A program made the position numbers and the translations under genes. A DNA stretch of 14,326 nt, from the NCBI GenBank assembly GCA_002506605.1, contig DAXX01000045.1:1-14326 (forward strand). Direction: 5' to 3'. This document shows positions 1 to 7,092 of this stretch, in pieces. Position 1 is the stretch's first letter. Each line of letters starts with the position of its first letter. The notes below the pieces were generated by a model. That model saw only the letters and a list, made by a program, of their open reading frames with translations. It made no database searches and had not been told where the DNA came from. The DNA is from Thaumarchaeota archaeon UBA160 (lineage in GTDB: Archaea > Thermoproteota > Nitrososphaeria > Conexivisphaerales > UBA164).

Positions 1-186
1 AGCACAAATGAATATTTCTGTATCAAGTTTCAAATGGCTACAGAGCTCCTTTCAATAATGTACTAAAGAGAACGCGATGTCTTTTTTAAGCTTAAGCTTG
101 ATAGTTATTGCTAGCATCTTTTTTGACTTGCATGCTTATTATTGCTAGTAACAGGATCTAAAAGATAAACCTTAAGTTAACAGCGC
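1..186. other. Gene-free stretch at left edge
   Basis: No convincing gene is visible downstream of S9. A plus-strand frame is open from base 1 to a stop at 64-66 (ending ...ATELLSIMY) and could be the tail of a gene entering from the left, but 21 codons are too few to judge. On the minus strand an AAAGGAG sits at 46-52, with a possible TTG start at 33-31 leading off the window. The stretch also has the perfect palindrome AAGCTTAAGCTT (88-99) and two copies of ATTGCTAG (around 109 and 139). In many archaea rpoN and rpoK follow S9, but neither is recognisable here. Confidence 0.4.
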
Positions 187-213
187 CTTTTTAAGAATAA
201 AAAATTTAAATTT
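187..213 (-). terminator. Putative T-tract terminator after S9 operon
   Basis: Just past the S9 stop codon, the minus strand reads AAATTTTTTATTCTT. Archaeal RNA polymerase can terminate at such T-runs without a hairpin. The overlapping AAAAATTTAAATTTTT (200-215) is a perfect 16-nt palindrome but is pure A/T and would form only a weak stem. The call rests on position and base composition alone. Confidence 0.35.
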
Positions 214-627
214 TTACCTGTATGACTTTTGTTCTCTTCTTCTTGCACCAGGTCCGCCAAACTTCTTTGGTTCTTTTTGTCTTTTATCTCCAATAAGCAG
301 ATGGCGATCATAGCTTAATATCTTCTCTTTGAGGCTTTTTTCATCTTTAAAGTAATCTACAATTGCTCGTGAGACAGCTATAGCTGCAGCGTACGCTTGC
401 CCTATTGGGCCTCCCCCTTTAGTTCTAATTTTTATGTTAACTGAAAATCTCTTATCGCCTATTAGTTTTATTGGAATGCTTACTATATACTGAATGTATT
501 CCGGTAAAGTTTCTAAGAGAACTCCATTATACCTAATTATGCCAGTTCCGGGCTCAATTCTTGCAAATGCTTTAGCTTTTTTCCTTGAGCCTGAGCGTAT
601 CTTTACTAATTTGGATTTAGTTGACAT
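214..627 (-). CDS. rps9: 30S ribosomal protein S9 (uS9)
   Basis: Small-subunit protein uS9, whose C-terminal tail reaches the decoding-site tRNA. The 137-residue product begins MSTKSKLVKIRSG and ends GPGARRREQKSYR, the invariant uS9 tail; the central RTKGGGPIGQA loop is also typical. The frame is open upstream to 660, but the ATG at 627 is preferred because the family starts close to the first beta strand and GGGGTGGAGTGG lies directly before it. It overlaps the end of L13 by 11 nt, which suggests coupled translation. It is the last recognisable gene of the S13-to-S9 operon. Confidence 0.96.
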   Translation of the reverse strand: MSTKSKLVKIRSGSRKKAKAFARIEPGTGIIRYNGVLLETLPEYIQYIVSIPIKLIGDKRFSVNIKIRTKGGGPIGQAYAAAIAVSRAIVDYFKDEKSLKEKILSYDRHLLIGDKRQKEPKKFGGPGARRREQKSYR

Positions 628-1066
628 TTCCACTCCACCCCAGTTCCTTTGCCAGCTCACCTAACATTATATAATCCGTTGGAAAGCCTTTTGCTATAGC
701 ACTCTCAGGCCTGTCAAACTTAATATTGTTAAACTCTTGCGGAACTCCATGAAAAACCTTTAAATTCTTAAAAGCGTTTCTGCCTTTTGGTTTTCTATAA
801 GGAAGCATTCCTCTCACTACTCTTCTGAAAATTCTATCGGGTCTTCTGTAATGTATTGGGTTATGTTTCGGATTTATAATACTGTTTATTTCTAACTTTT
901 TCTTCCATTCTTCGATTGTTGCGCGCCTATTACCCGAAATTAGAATTTTTTCTGCATTCACAACATATACCTTTTTTCCTTGAAGAAGCAATTTAGCTAT
1001 CTCGCTTGCCAGCCTTCCCATTACTAGTCCCGTGCCATCTATATAGATCGAATCATTACTTGACAA
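617..1066 (-). CDS. rpl13: 50S ribosomal protein L13 (uL13)
   Basis: Large-subunit protein uL13, 149 residues, a usual archaeal length. Family landmarks are IDGTGLVMGRLASEIAKLL near the N-terminus, VVNAEKILISGNR, and FRRVVRGMLPYRKPKGRNAFKNLKVFHGVP. The start is a TTG at 1066-1064: the Shine-Dalgarno sequence AAGGTGGT sits 7 nt upstream, and no ATG in this frame precedes the conserved N-terminus. The start overlaps the end of L18e by 11 nt, and the 3' end overlaps S9 by the same length, so the three genes are translationally linked. Confidence 0.96.
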   Translation of the reverse strand: MSSNDSIYIDGTGLVMGRLASEIAKLLLQGKKVYVVNAEKILISGNRRATIEEWKKKLEINSIINPKHNPIHYRRPDRIFRRVVRGMLPYRKPKGRNAFKNLKVFHGVPQEFNNIKFDRPESAIAKGFPTDYIMLGELAKELGWSGNVN

Positions 1067-1394
1067 TTATTATACCACCTTGATCCTTATATTTTTCAGC
1101 AAACTCGTCTATTAAAAGCGCTTCCCCGCCCGCTTTATTTATTTTTTCTTTCCCAGATTTTGAATATGAAAATGCTCCAACATGGATCTTTTTATTTAAA
1201 GATCCTCCTCCTAGCACACGCCCAAGAACTATAACATATGCTCCATCTGGAACAAGTCGATCTAACTTTGATATGTTTACTACGTGGTTGTATTTGTTTT
1301 TTTCTCCCACTTTATATACAGCCCTCCATATTGGTCTTTTTGTTTCTCTATAAGCGTTTTTGAGAACTTTTAAAGTTTTTATCTTTTCTATCAT
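1056..1394 (-). CDS. rpl18e: 50S ribosomal protein L18e (eL18)
   Basis: Large-subunit protein eL18, found only in archaea and eukaryotes and structurally related to bacterial L15. The 112-residue product carries VNISKLDRL, VLGRVLGGGSLNKKIHV and the C-terminal EKYKDQGGIIIVK. The ATG at 1394 overlaps the rpoD stop codon as ATGA. AAAGGAGGTTGG lies upstream and is one of the strongest Shine-Dalgarno sequences in the window. Gene order RpoD-L18e-L13-S9 is standard for archaea. Confidence 0.95.
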   Translation of the reverse strand: MIEKIKTLKVLKNAYRETKRPIWRAVYKVGEKNKYNHVVNISKLDRLVPDGAYVIVLGRVLGGGSLNKKIHVGAFSYSKSGKEKINKAGGEALLIDEFAEKYKDQGGIIIVK

Positions 1395-2158
1395 AAACTA
1401 TCCAACCTCCTTTCAATTTCATCTAGATCTTTTATTATCAAATCTGCACTTTCAATAACAATGTCCTTTGCATCTAGTTGCCCAATGCTTTCAATTCCTA
1501 AAATATAACTTCCGGGCTTTTCCGCTATTTCTATGCTTTCTTTATCAACCTTAAGGCACTCTTCACAAAAAGTGCAAAAATTCGGGTTTTTTGCTATAAG
1601 GTTACCGTCAACAATCTCAAAAACATTTCTAGGACACGAATCTAATATCTTTTTGGCGTTTTCGGTTTTTGGATTTTTTATATTTACGACAGGTGTAGGT
1701 TTAACGATCGCCTTTGATGTTGGACTGTATTTGCTGTGTTTTTTGCCTTTTCCAAGCCTTGCATATGCTTCAAGTTTTATGTTTTGTTTAGGAGCCAATT
1801 TTAGTATAGGAATTTCATTAGAAACCGGTTTTACTTCTTTATCCTCTACAGGAACTAAATCGCCTGAGTAAACAGTTCTTATAGAATCTTCTGCGCTTGC
1901 ATCGAGAACCAACATTAGCTGAGCGTCCTCCATCTCTAAGTATTTTCTTGGCGTTTTAAGGGGTATAAGGCCTAATCTTTGAGCTAAGGTTTCATCATAA
2001 ACCAAAGAATTGTTTTCAATAAAAACGACGTCTTCTATAGCTAGTGTTGGTACCTCCGACATTGCATATCTTCTTAAACCATTAACTAAGTCTAATGGAT
2101 AGCCTTCTATTTTAATAGTTAAATTTAATTTATCTTTTTCAATAACTTCTACCGTCAT
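1391..2158 (-). CDS. rpoD: DNA-directed RNA polymerase subunit D, with Fe-S domain cysteines
   Basis: Subunit D, the archaeal counterpart of eukaryotic Rpb3 and bacterial alpha, pairs with subunit L to start RNA polymerase assembly. The dimerisation domain is split: residues about 1-45 (GYPLDLVNGLRRYAMSEVPTLAIE) and the C-terminus. In between lies an inserted ferredoxin-like domain holding C175, C195, C198 and C201. This C-x19-C-x2-C-x2-C spacing is the one that binds a 4Fe-4S cluster in Sulfolobus subunit D. A second pair of motifs, VDGNLIAKNP and KPGSYILGIESIGQ, is also typical. The product has 255 residues. The ATG directly follows the S11 stop (TAAATG), with GGAAGGAG upstream. It is not a bacterial sigma factor despite the symbol. 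Confidence 0.96.
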   Translation of the reverse strand: MTVEVIEKDKLNLTIKIEGYPLDLVNGLRRYAMSEVPTLAIEDVVFIENNSLVYDETLAQRLGLIPLKTPRKYLEMEDAQLMLVLDASAEDSIRTVYSGDLVPVEDKEVKPVSNEIPILKLAPKQNIKLEAYARLGKGKKHSKYSPTSKAIVKPTPVVNIKNPKTENAKKILDSCPRNVFEIVDGNLIAKNPNFCTFCEECLKVDKESIEIAEKPGSYILGIESIGQLDAKDIVIESADLIIKDLDEIERRLDSL

Positions 2159-2617
2159 TTACGTTCTCCTTCCTCTCCTGCCACCCGGAGGCCTCGTGCT
2201 GTCATGTGGAATTGGCGTTACATCTTCAATCCTTCCTATTTTGAACCCGGCCCTAACAAGAGCTCTGATTGCGGCTTGTGCTCCTGGACCTGGTGTCTTT
2301 GACCCTGTGCCTCCTTCCCCCCGCACATATATGTGTAGCGCTGTTATTCCTTTTTCTTTAGCTACGGCCGCGGCAGCAGACGCGGCCTTCATAGCAGCAT
2401 AAGGAGATCCTTCTAGTCTATCAGCTTTAACATGTTGTCCGCCACTACTGAATGCTATAGTCTCAGCGCCTGATAGGTCTGTTATATGTACTATTGTGTT
2501 GTTAAAGCTACTATAAATATGTGCTATCCCCCATTTATCTTCCTGCACGTTTTGTTTTACGCCTTCGTTTTCTTCTTTTTCTGCCGGTTTTTCTTCTGAT
2601 GCTTTTTCTTCGCTCAT
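2159..2617 (-). CDS. rps11: 30S ribosomal protein S11 (uS11)
   Basis: Small-subunit platform protein uS11. The 152-residue product has a Glu/Lys-rich N-terminal extension (about residues 1-27), followed by the conserved core: WGIAHIYSSFNNTIVHITD, SGGQHVKADR, GTGSKTPGPGAQAAIRAL and the C-terminal PIPHDSTRPPGGRRGRR. The ATG overlaps the S4 stop as ATGA, with GGGTGAAAGAGG upstream. This GC-rich conserved stretch is richer in G and C than most of the window, as expected for an rRNA-contacting protein. Confidence 0.96.
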   Translation of the reverse strand: MSEEKASEEKPAEKEENEGVKQNVQEDKWGIAHIYSSFNNTIVHITDLSGAETIAFSSGGQHVKADRLEGSPYAAMKAASAAAAVAKEKGITALHIYVRGEGGTGSKTPGPGAQAAIRALVRAGFKIGRIEDVTPIPHDSTRPPGGRRGRRT

Positions 2618-3090
2618 TCCTCTTTCACCCTTATAAGGTTCTCTTCTTTTCTGCTGACTAGGTAACTTGGCTTGTTTATTATTCTGTCTCCCACTATTAC
2701 TTTTTTATGGACCACTATCTGCCTAGCATTATGTACAGTTTTAGCTAAACCTTTTTTGTAAACCATTGTCTGTAACCTTCTTTCTAAAAGATCTTTTACG
2801 GTTAGATTAAGAATGCTATCTAGATTAAGCTCGCCTTCTTCCAAAAGACCCATTTCATAAAGCCTGCTTATCAATGTTTTTTCGCGTGTCTTTCTAATTT
2901 CTTCTGGAGCACCAAGTAAAGCTCTTGCCTGTCTTCTTATATTAGAAATAATTGTAGCGGCCTTCCAAAGCTCTTTTTTATTTTTTAATCCATATTCGCC
3001 TACGAGCAATAACTCTTGCTGTAGTGTTGCTCTATCCCATGGATTTCGCGGCGTAGTGAAAGTTTTTTTAGGTTTTTTAGGATCTCCCAT
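2614..3090 (-). CDS. rps4: 30S ribosomal protein S4 (uS4)
   Basis: Primary rRNA-binding protein uS4. The 158-residue product starts MGDPKKPKKTFTTPRNPWDRATLQQELLL-like, the archaeal/eukaryotic N-terminal type. It then has an S4 RNA-binding domain from about residue 102: LLERRLQTMVYKKGLAKTVHNARQIVVHKKVIVGDRIINKPSYLV. It is slightly shorter than many archaeal homologues, mostly at the C-terminus. Its ATG follows the S13 stop directly (TAAATG), with AAGGAGGG about 8 nt upstream. Confidence 0.95.
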   Translation of the reverse strand: MGDPKKPKKTFTTPRNPWDRATLQQELLLVGEYGLKNKKELWKAATIISNIRRQARALLGAPEEIRKTREKTLISRLYEMGLLEEGELNLDSILNLTVKDLLERRLQTMVYKKGLAKTVHNARQIVVHKKVIVGDRIINKPSYLVSRKEENLIRVKEE

Positions 3091-3603
3091 TTACTTTCCC
3101 TCCTTTTCTTTCCCTGTGGCTGCCTGCTGAGCCGCTTGTTGAGCCGCTTGAACGGCTTTCTTCCTAACTCCGACTGTGAGTCCTTTCCTTCCTGTTGTAC
3201 GCGTCCTTTGCCCTCTAACCTTTAAGCCTAAAGAGTGTCTAAATCCACGCCAGCTGTTCATGAGTTTTTCTCTTTCAATATCATCCTTTATTTTTAACAT
3301 AAGATCACTTTCTAGCAAATGTAAATCTTGCCCTGTCTCTAAGTCCTTTCTTCTGTTCAATAACCATCCTGGAAGGTTAAGCGACCTTGGATTTAATATT
3401 GCTTTTTCTAGCGTTTGGAGCTGTGCGTCATTTAGTCTACCTAACCTTATTGAAGGATCAAGCCTTAACGCCCTTATTATTGCCATAGCTAATGTGAAAT
3501 TTAGACCTTTAATATCGCGCAAAGCTGCAAGTAATGGTTTGTTTCCATTAAGATCTCTTCCCGCCATCCTAATAATTGCCCTAACTTGAGTTTGTGAAGA
3601 CAT
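3091..3603 (-). CDS. rps13: 30S ribosomal protein S13 (uS13)
   Basis: Small-subunit head protein uS13, which bridges to the large subunit and contacts P-site tRNA. The 170-residue product has VRAIIRMAGRDLNGNKPLLAALRDIKG with a helix-hairpin-helix around 35-60, and the rRNA-binding tail SLGLKVRGQRTRTTGRKGLTVGVRKK. A low-complexity Gln/Ala repeat (AAQQAAQQAATGKEKEGK) ends the protein. It is the first gene of the ribosomal operon: its ATG at 3603 is 28 bp from the centre of the TATA box at 3627-3636, so the mRNA is probably leaderless. Confidence 0.96.
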   Translation of the reverse strand: MSSQTQVRAIIRMAGRDLNGNKPLLAALRDIKGLNFTLAMAIIRALRLDPSIRLGRLNDAQLQTLEKAILNPRSLNLPGWLLNRRKDLETGQDLHLLESDLMLKIKDDIEREKLMNSWRGFRHSLGLKVRGQRTRTTGRKGLTVGVRKKAVQAAQQAAQQAATGKEKEGK

Positions 3604-3624
3604 CCGCTTTCGTTAATACGCACG

Positions 3625-3637
3625 ATATTTATAAATC
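3625..3637. promoter_or_regulatory. Single palindromic TATA box shared by S13 and geranylgeranyl reductase
   Basis: The 55-bp gap between the divergent ATG codons holds one obvious promoter element, ATTTATAAAT (3627-3636), a perfect 10-bp palindrome. Its centre (3631.5) is 28.5 bp from the S13 start and 27.5 bp from the reductase start. That is the position archaeal TATA boxes take relative to the transcription start, so both mRNAs are predicted to begin at or next to their ATG. Confidence 0.6.
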
Positions 3638-3658
3638 TGACTATGAACTTATGAAGTA

Positions 3659-4795
3659 ATGGCTGAACGTTTTGATTATGAAGTGATTGTAATAGGGGCG
3701 GGACCAGCAGGGTCACTTGCCGCATCGGAAGCGGCTCGCGCAGGAAAAACGGTCTTGCTCATAGAAAAAGACACAGAAATTGGAATACCTGAGACGTGTG
3801 GTGGTCTTATAAGTGAAAATGGATTAAACAAAATAATAGATGATAAAAACATAATTAAAAGAAAAATAGATAAAGGTGTTTTGATTATAAAAGACTCGCT
3901 GTTTGAATTTTCTTTTAAAAACAGTAACTTAGTTGAAATAGATAGGCAACTTATGGACAAAAAGTTAGCAAGATTTGCTGTAAAAAATGGCTCTGAACTA
4001 GTTTTAGGATCATATGCTTTTTATAAAAAAGAAAACGGCGTAAATTTTGTTTACACAAAAGGTAAACGGTTTATTGCTAAATATGTAATAAATGCCGCAG
4101 GTAGCAGTTATTATCCAAAAAAAGAAGGAAAAATTTTGGTTACACAATTTATGTTTGCCCTAAAAGATGAGTATTATGATGGGATTGCCGTTTATATAAA
4201 CAAAGAACTATATCCTAAATTGTTTGGATGGTACATACCATATGATGATGGGCTTGCCAAAATAGGAGCGCCAGGGGGTCCTGACTCTGCAATTCTGGCC
4301 GCTAAAAAAATTTTAGAAAAATTAAAGTTAAATGGGAAAGCGATAAAAGTTTTAAGCTCTTATTTGATAATCGGAGGGCCTTATTATCAGTCTAATACAA
4401 ACGATTACGTTATGATAGGAGATGCGGGCGGTCAGACTAAACCTATTACTGGTGGCGGTATAATTTTTGGTAGTCTCGGGGGAAAAATTGCAGGCAATTT
4501 GGCAGCACAGGATGCTCTTGCTACTTATAACAACATGTACTACGAAAGAGGACCTGGAAAAGATCTCCTACAACAAGTTAAAATAAGGAATGTTTATGAA
4601 ATGCTAGATGATTCCGCAATACTTAAACTTGCAGATGTATTACATGAAAAAAATATAAGTTTTATAGAAGATGAGTTTGATTATCACTCTAAATTAATAA
4701 AAAAAGTGCTTGAAGATCCTTCGTTAGTTTTGAAGCTTGCAAAGATTTTGCCATCAGTCACTTTTGGCTATTTGAAATCTTTGTTATTTAGTTGA
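3659..4795 (+). CDS. Geranylgeranyl reductase family flavoprotein
   Basis: FAD-dependent reductase of the digeranylgeranylglycerophospholipid reductase family, which saturates the isoprenoid chains of archaeal membrane lipids. The 378-residue product has an N-terminal dinucleotide fold, VIGAGPAGS at 12-19 with the ribose-binding Glu at 36 (LLIEKD). It has the family C-G-G motif at 47-49, NAAGSS at 145-150, the substrate-region motif FGWYIPYDDGLAKIGAPG at about 189-206, and the second FAD motif GDAGGQTKPITGGG at 254-267. The ATG start is set by the TATA spacing. The 3' end overlaps trm56 on the other strand by 28 bp. The exact substrate is inferred from the family. Confidence 0.88.
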   Translation: MAERFDYEVIVIGAGPAGSLAASEAARAGKTVLLIEKDTEIGIPETCGGLISENGLNKIIDDKNIIKRKIDKGVLIIKDSLFEFSFKNSNLVEIDRQLMDKKLARFAVKNGSELVLGSYAFYKKENGVNFVYTKGKRFIAKYVINAAGSSYYPKKEGKILVTQFMFALKDEYYDGIAVYINKELYPKLFGWYIPYDDGLAKIGAPGGPDSAILAAKKILEKLKLNGKAIKVLSSYLIIGGPYYQSNTNDYVMIGDAGGQTKPITGGGIIFGSLGGKIAGNLAAQDALATYNNMYYERGPGKDLLQQVKIRNVYEMLDDSAILKLADVLHEKNISFIEDEFDYHSKLIKKVLEDPSLVLKLAKILPSVTFGYLKSLLFS

Positions 4796-5313
4796 ATTAT
4801 CTTTTTCCCTTTTTCTTGTGGTACGATTTTTAGTTTTGCATCTTCAAATTCTTTGTAAAATTCTAAACCATTGAAAATGCGATCCAAAAAGACTGCTAAC
4901 GCTGCAACTTCTGAATGTGGTTGGTTTCCTATTGATATATTATAGTCTGAAAGCATATATACGTCAATGGGTACTTTTTCAGATCCTATAATTACTAACA
5001 AATTGTTATTTTCTGTTTTTAGCTTTTCTAAAACGTTAGGAAGCGGTATGCCATACATGGTCAAATTTATTATAGTTTTGCCTTCATTTTTTGCTTCTTT
5101 AATAAAGGTTTTCCAATTATCAATATATTTTACAAAAAATTTACCTCCCCACGCCTTGTTAACTTTTTGTATAGAAGATACTACCTTTTCGTCTTTATCA
5201 CCATAGATATACATACCTGAAGCGCCAAAAGCTCTTCCTACAAGGCCGCAGTGAGTAGTGACTCTTTTGTCCCTTTCTGCCCTATGAAAAAGTCTCAAAA
5301 TTTCAACGTTCAT
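4768..5313 (-). CDS. trm56: tRNA (cytidine-56 2'-O-)-methyltransferase Trm56
   Basis: SPOUT-class methylase that adds a 2'-O-methyl group to C56 in the T loop of archaeal tRNAs, using S-adenosylmethionine. The 181-residue product has the family N-terminus RLFHRAERDKRVTTHCGLVGRAFGA (about 7-31), followed by the knot-forming segments LTMYG (84-88), GSEKVP (110-115) and GNQPHSEVAALAVFLDR (129-145), all strongly conserved in Trm56. The ATG at 5313 overlaps the upstream zinc-ribbon gene by 11 nt. No strong Shine-Dalgarno sequence is near, so re-initiation is likely. It overlaps the reductase gene at the 3' end. Confidence 0.93.
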   Translation of the reverse strand: MNVEILRLFHRAERDKRVTTHCGLVGRAFGASGMYIYGDKDEKVVSSIQKVNKAWGGKFFVKYIDNWKTFIKEAKNEGKTIINLTMYGIPLPNVLEKLKTENNNLLVIIGSEKVPIDVYMLSDYNISIGNQPHSEVAALAVFLDRIFNGLEFYKEFEDAKLKIVPQEKGKKIIQLNNKDFK

Positions 5314-5638
5314 TTTTTGTTTGCATTTCCTTTAAAATTTTTAATGCATTAAGGTAATTCAAAGCTACAATTGAAACTTTTTCATCATCTGTCTGTTGCT
5401 TTAAGACGCTGAGGAGCCTTTTTAATATCAACTCGTTTATTTCTTGAAGGTCTGTAGGCTTTGATTCTGTTTTACCCTCCAGTTCTTCTAAACTGTTTAT
5501 ATTATCACAATTTGGACAAAAAGTTTTCCCTTTATATTTTATCATGATTCCACCACATTTTGGGCAAGGTTCGGCAAGTAATGTCCCGCCTCTGCGCATA
5601 ATTTCAGCAACTAAAGCTCTTTTTTCTTTTGAAAGCAT
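5303..5638 (-). CDS. Zinc-ribbon protein of the Sjogren's autoantigen 1 (SSSCA1/p27) family
   Basis: Small 111-residue protein. A zinc ribbon near the N-terminus uses C25-x2-C28 (CPKCGG) and C41-x2-C44 (CPNC), preceded by the family helix KEKRALVAEIMRRGGTLLAEP. The rest is predicted helical and rich in Leu, Lys and Glu (LQEINELILKRLLSVLKQQ). The pattern matches the archaeal relatives of the eukaryotic autoantigen p27 family, whose biochemical role is not known to me. It forms a two-gene unit with trm56 (11-nt overlap), so a link to RNA metabolism is possible but only inferred. Confidence 0.8.
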   Translation of the reverse strand: MLSKEKRALVAEIMRRGGTLLAEPCPKCGGIMIKYKGKTFCPNCDNINSLEELEGKTESKPTDLQEINELILKRLLSVLKQQTDDEKVSIVALNYLNALKILKEMQTKNER

Positions 5639-5682
5639 AGAGTTAATTATTCTTAGCCCAATTTAGCTTTAACTTTAATTGT

Positions 5683-5699
5683 TCAAAAAACTTTTTTGA
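5683..5699. repeat. Inverted repeat in divergent intergenic gap
   Basis: TCAAAAAA-C-TTTTTTGA is an exact inverted repeat with a 1-nt centre. It lies between the zinc-ribbon gene and the prenyl synthase gene (5639-5806), where both promoters must be. It may be an operator or simply intrinsically curved A/T-rich DNA. Confidence 0.3.
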
Positions 5700-5743
5700 T
5701 AAATGGTTAGTTTCAGGCATATCAATATTTGATACATTACAAC

Positions 5744-5753
5744 ATTTATAAAA
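5744..5753 (+). promoter_or_regulatory. TATA box of the prenyl synthase-DUF371 operon
   Basis: ATTTATAAAA is the best TATA match in this gap. Transcription would begin near 5776, giving a leader of about 30 nt before the ATG at 5807. AGGTG at 5795-5799 lies inside this leader, 7 nt from the ATG. The box lies inside the longest possible reading frame, which argues against a start at 5729. Confidence 0.5.
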
Positions 5754-5806
5754 TGATTATAACACTTAAAAATACGTTTTTGCTTTCTTTGATCAGGTGC
5801 AAAAGT

Positions 5807-6622
5807 ATGCAAATTGAGAGCGTCTTTAATGAATTGATTTCCGGTGTCATGCCTAATTTTGATAATGGATTTAGAAGCAAATTATTAGCGTATGATAACG
5901 AACTTATTAAAATGGTAAATTATGCTCTTGGAGGCGGCAAAAGAATAAGGCCTCTTATACTTATTTTGATAAACAAAAATCTTGGTGAACGTTTTGATGT
6001 TTTAAACGCGAGTTATTCTATAGAATTGATGCATAGTTTATCTTTGATTCATGACGATTTTATAGATAAAGAAGAAATAAGAAGAGATAGAGTTCCTTTC
6101 TATAAAATTTATGGTTATGATAATGCGTTGCTTATAACTGATTACATCTTTGGTATTATTATAGATCTTATAAACCAGTACAAAATTCCAGAAGCTACGG
6201 AAATACTTGCAAAAACTAGTCTTAAAATGAGCGAAGGCGAGTTTAAAGAGCTTGCTCTTTTTAATAGCCAAGAAAACGTTAGTTTAAGCGATTATCTACA
6301 GGTTATAGATTACAAAACCGCTTCTTTGTTTGCGGCTTCAGCAAAACTTGGCGCGTTGCTTTCTAAGAATCCTCAATTCGCTGAAAAAGCTTATTGTTTT
6401 GGTGAAAATCTCGGTATTATATATCAAATAAAGGACGATTTAAAAGACAAGAAACACATTCTAAACGAACTAATAAACAGACTTTCGCAAAATGAACAAA
6501 AATCTTTAAATCAACTTTTAGAAGAAAAATATGTTTCAGCTATAGAATATCTAAAGGAATTTCCACAGAACGAATATAATAGAAAGCTGTTTGAACTTAC
6601 TGAGTTACTTTATAAGGCTTAA
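5807..6622 (+). CDS. Polyprenyl (probably geranylgeranyl) diphosphate synthase
   Basis: Trans-isoprenyl diphosphate synthase, condensing isopentenyl diphosphate with an allylic diphosphate to make the C20 precursor of archaeal lipids. Taking the ATG with Shine-Dalgarno AGGTG gives 271 residues. Landmarks are GGGKRIRP (42-49), the first Asp-rich motif D83-D84-x2-D87 followed by RRD at 92-94, and the second Asp-rich motif D210-D211-x2-D214 (QIKDDLKD). Residues before the first motif are small (S79) or aliphatic (L78, L80), not aromatic, consistent with a product longer than C15. It is shorter than the usual 300-330 residues, mainly after the first Asp-rich motif. It acts upstream of the reductase at 3659. 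Confidence 0.85.
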   Translation: MQIESVFNELISGVMPNFDNGFRSKLLAYDNELIKMVNYALGGGKRIRPLILILINKNLGERFDVLNASYSIELMHSLSLIHDDFIDKEEIRRDRVPFYKIYGYDNALLITDYIFGIIIDLINQYKIPEATEILAKTSLKMSEGEFKELALFNSQENVSLSDYLQVIDYKTASLFAASAKLGALLSKNPQFAEKAYCFGENLGIIYQIKDDLKDKKHILNELINRLSQNEQKSLNQLLEEKYVSAIEYLKEFPQNEYNRKLFELTELLYKA

Positions 6623-6624
6623 AA

Positions 6625-7035
6625 TTGGAGTTTGTTGTAGAATTTACAGGACATCCAAATATAACTGCTAAACACAAAACAACTTTAGAAATAACAAAAG
6701 AACCTTATCTTACTTTAAAGGGCGATTGTATTATAGGGATCAACAGCTCTGCTAGCGTTAAAGATTTACCTGAAGCAATGAAGAATAAAATTAAATCTGG
6801 AGGGCGTATAGATTTTAACTTGATCGTAGACGATTTGAGTTTTAGTTTTTTTGGATTTGGCCATAACGATCTAACTTTATCTCATCCAACAGATATAGTC
6901 ATAAGGAGGAGCTCTTTTATTTCCGAAAGAACGTTGGCTATAAGAAGCTCTGTGGCAGCTATAAACGTTCCAAGAAATATAGTAGAACTTTTAAGACAAG
7001 GGCGGCGCGGCGAATTGATAATCTCAATAGATTAA
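6625..7035 (+). CDS. DUF371 family protein
   Basis: Archaeal protein of unknown function with the DUF371 hallmarks GHPNITAKHKTTLEIT (9-24) and GDCIIGI (33-39). The 136-residue product ends with the conserved IRSSVAAINVPRNIVELLRQG. The start is a TTG 2 nt after the prenyl synthase stop, so the two genes are one unit; AAGG lies just upstream. No catalytic motif with a known reaction is visible. DUF371 is widespread in archaea, and this pairing by itself does not show a lipid role. Confidence 0.85.
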   Translation: MEFVVEFTGHPNITAKHKTTLEITKEPYLTLKGDCIIGINSSASVKDLPEAMKNKIKSGGRIDFNLIVDDLSFSFFGFGHNDLTLSHPTDIVIRRSSFISERTLAIRSSVAAINVPRNIVELLRQGRRGELIISID

Positions 7036-7092
7036 CTTAAGCGCACTTCTAAAATACTTAATAAAAATCTATGACGTTTTGTTCACTTAAAG

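Noticed and set aside
1..66. Possible gene ends or starts at the left edge (plus-strand tail to 66; minus-strand TTG start at 33)
   Set aside because: Each offers 11-21 codons at most, with no recognisable motif, and they are mutually conflicting; they are recorded only as region notes.
1533..1871. 112-codon plus-strand open frame opposite rpoD
   Set aside because: It lies entirely within the strongly conserved rpoD gene and its product shows no family pattern; it is an antisense shadow.
3176..3589. 137-codon plus-strand open frame opposite S13
   Set aside because: It is the mirror of the conserved S13 gene, with no promoter or Shine-Dalgarno support.
5729..5806. Longer N-terminus for the prenyl synthase
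   Set aside because: The extra 26 codons contain the best TATA box and lack family similarity; the ATG at 5807 has AGGTG 7 nt upstream.
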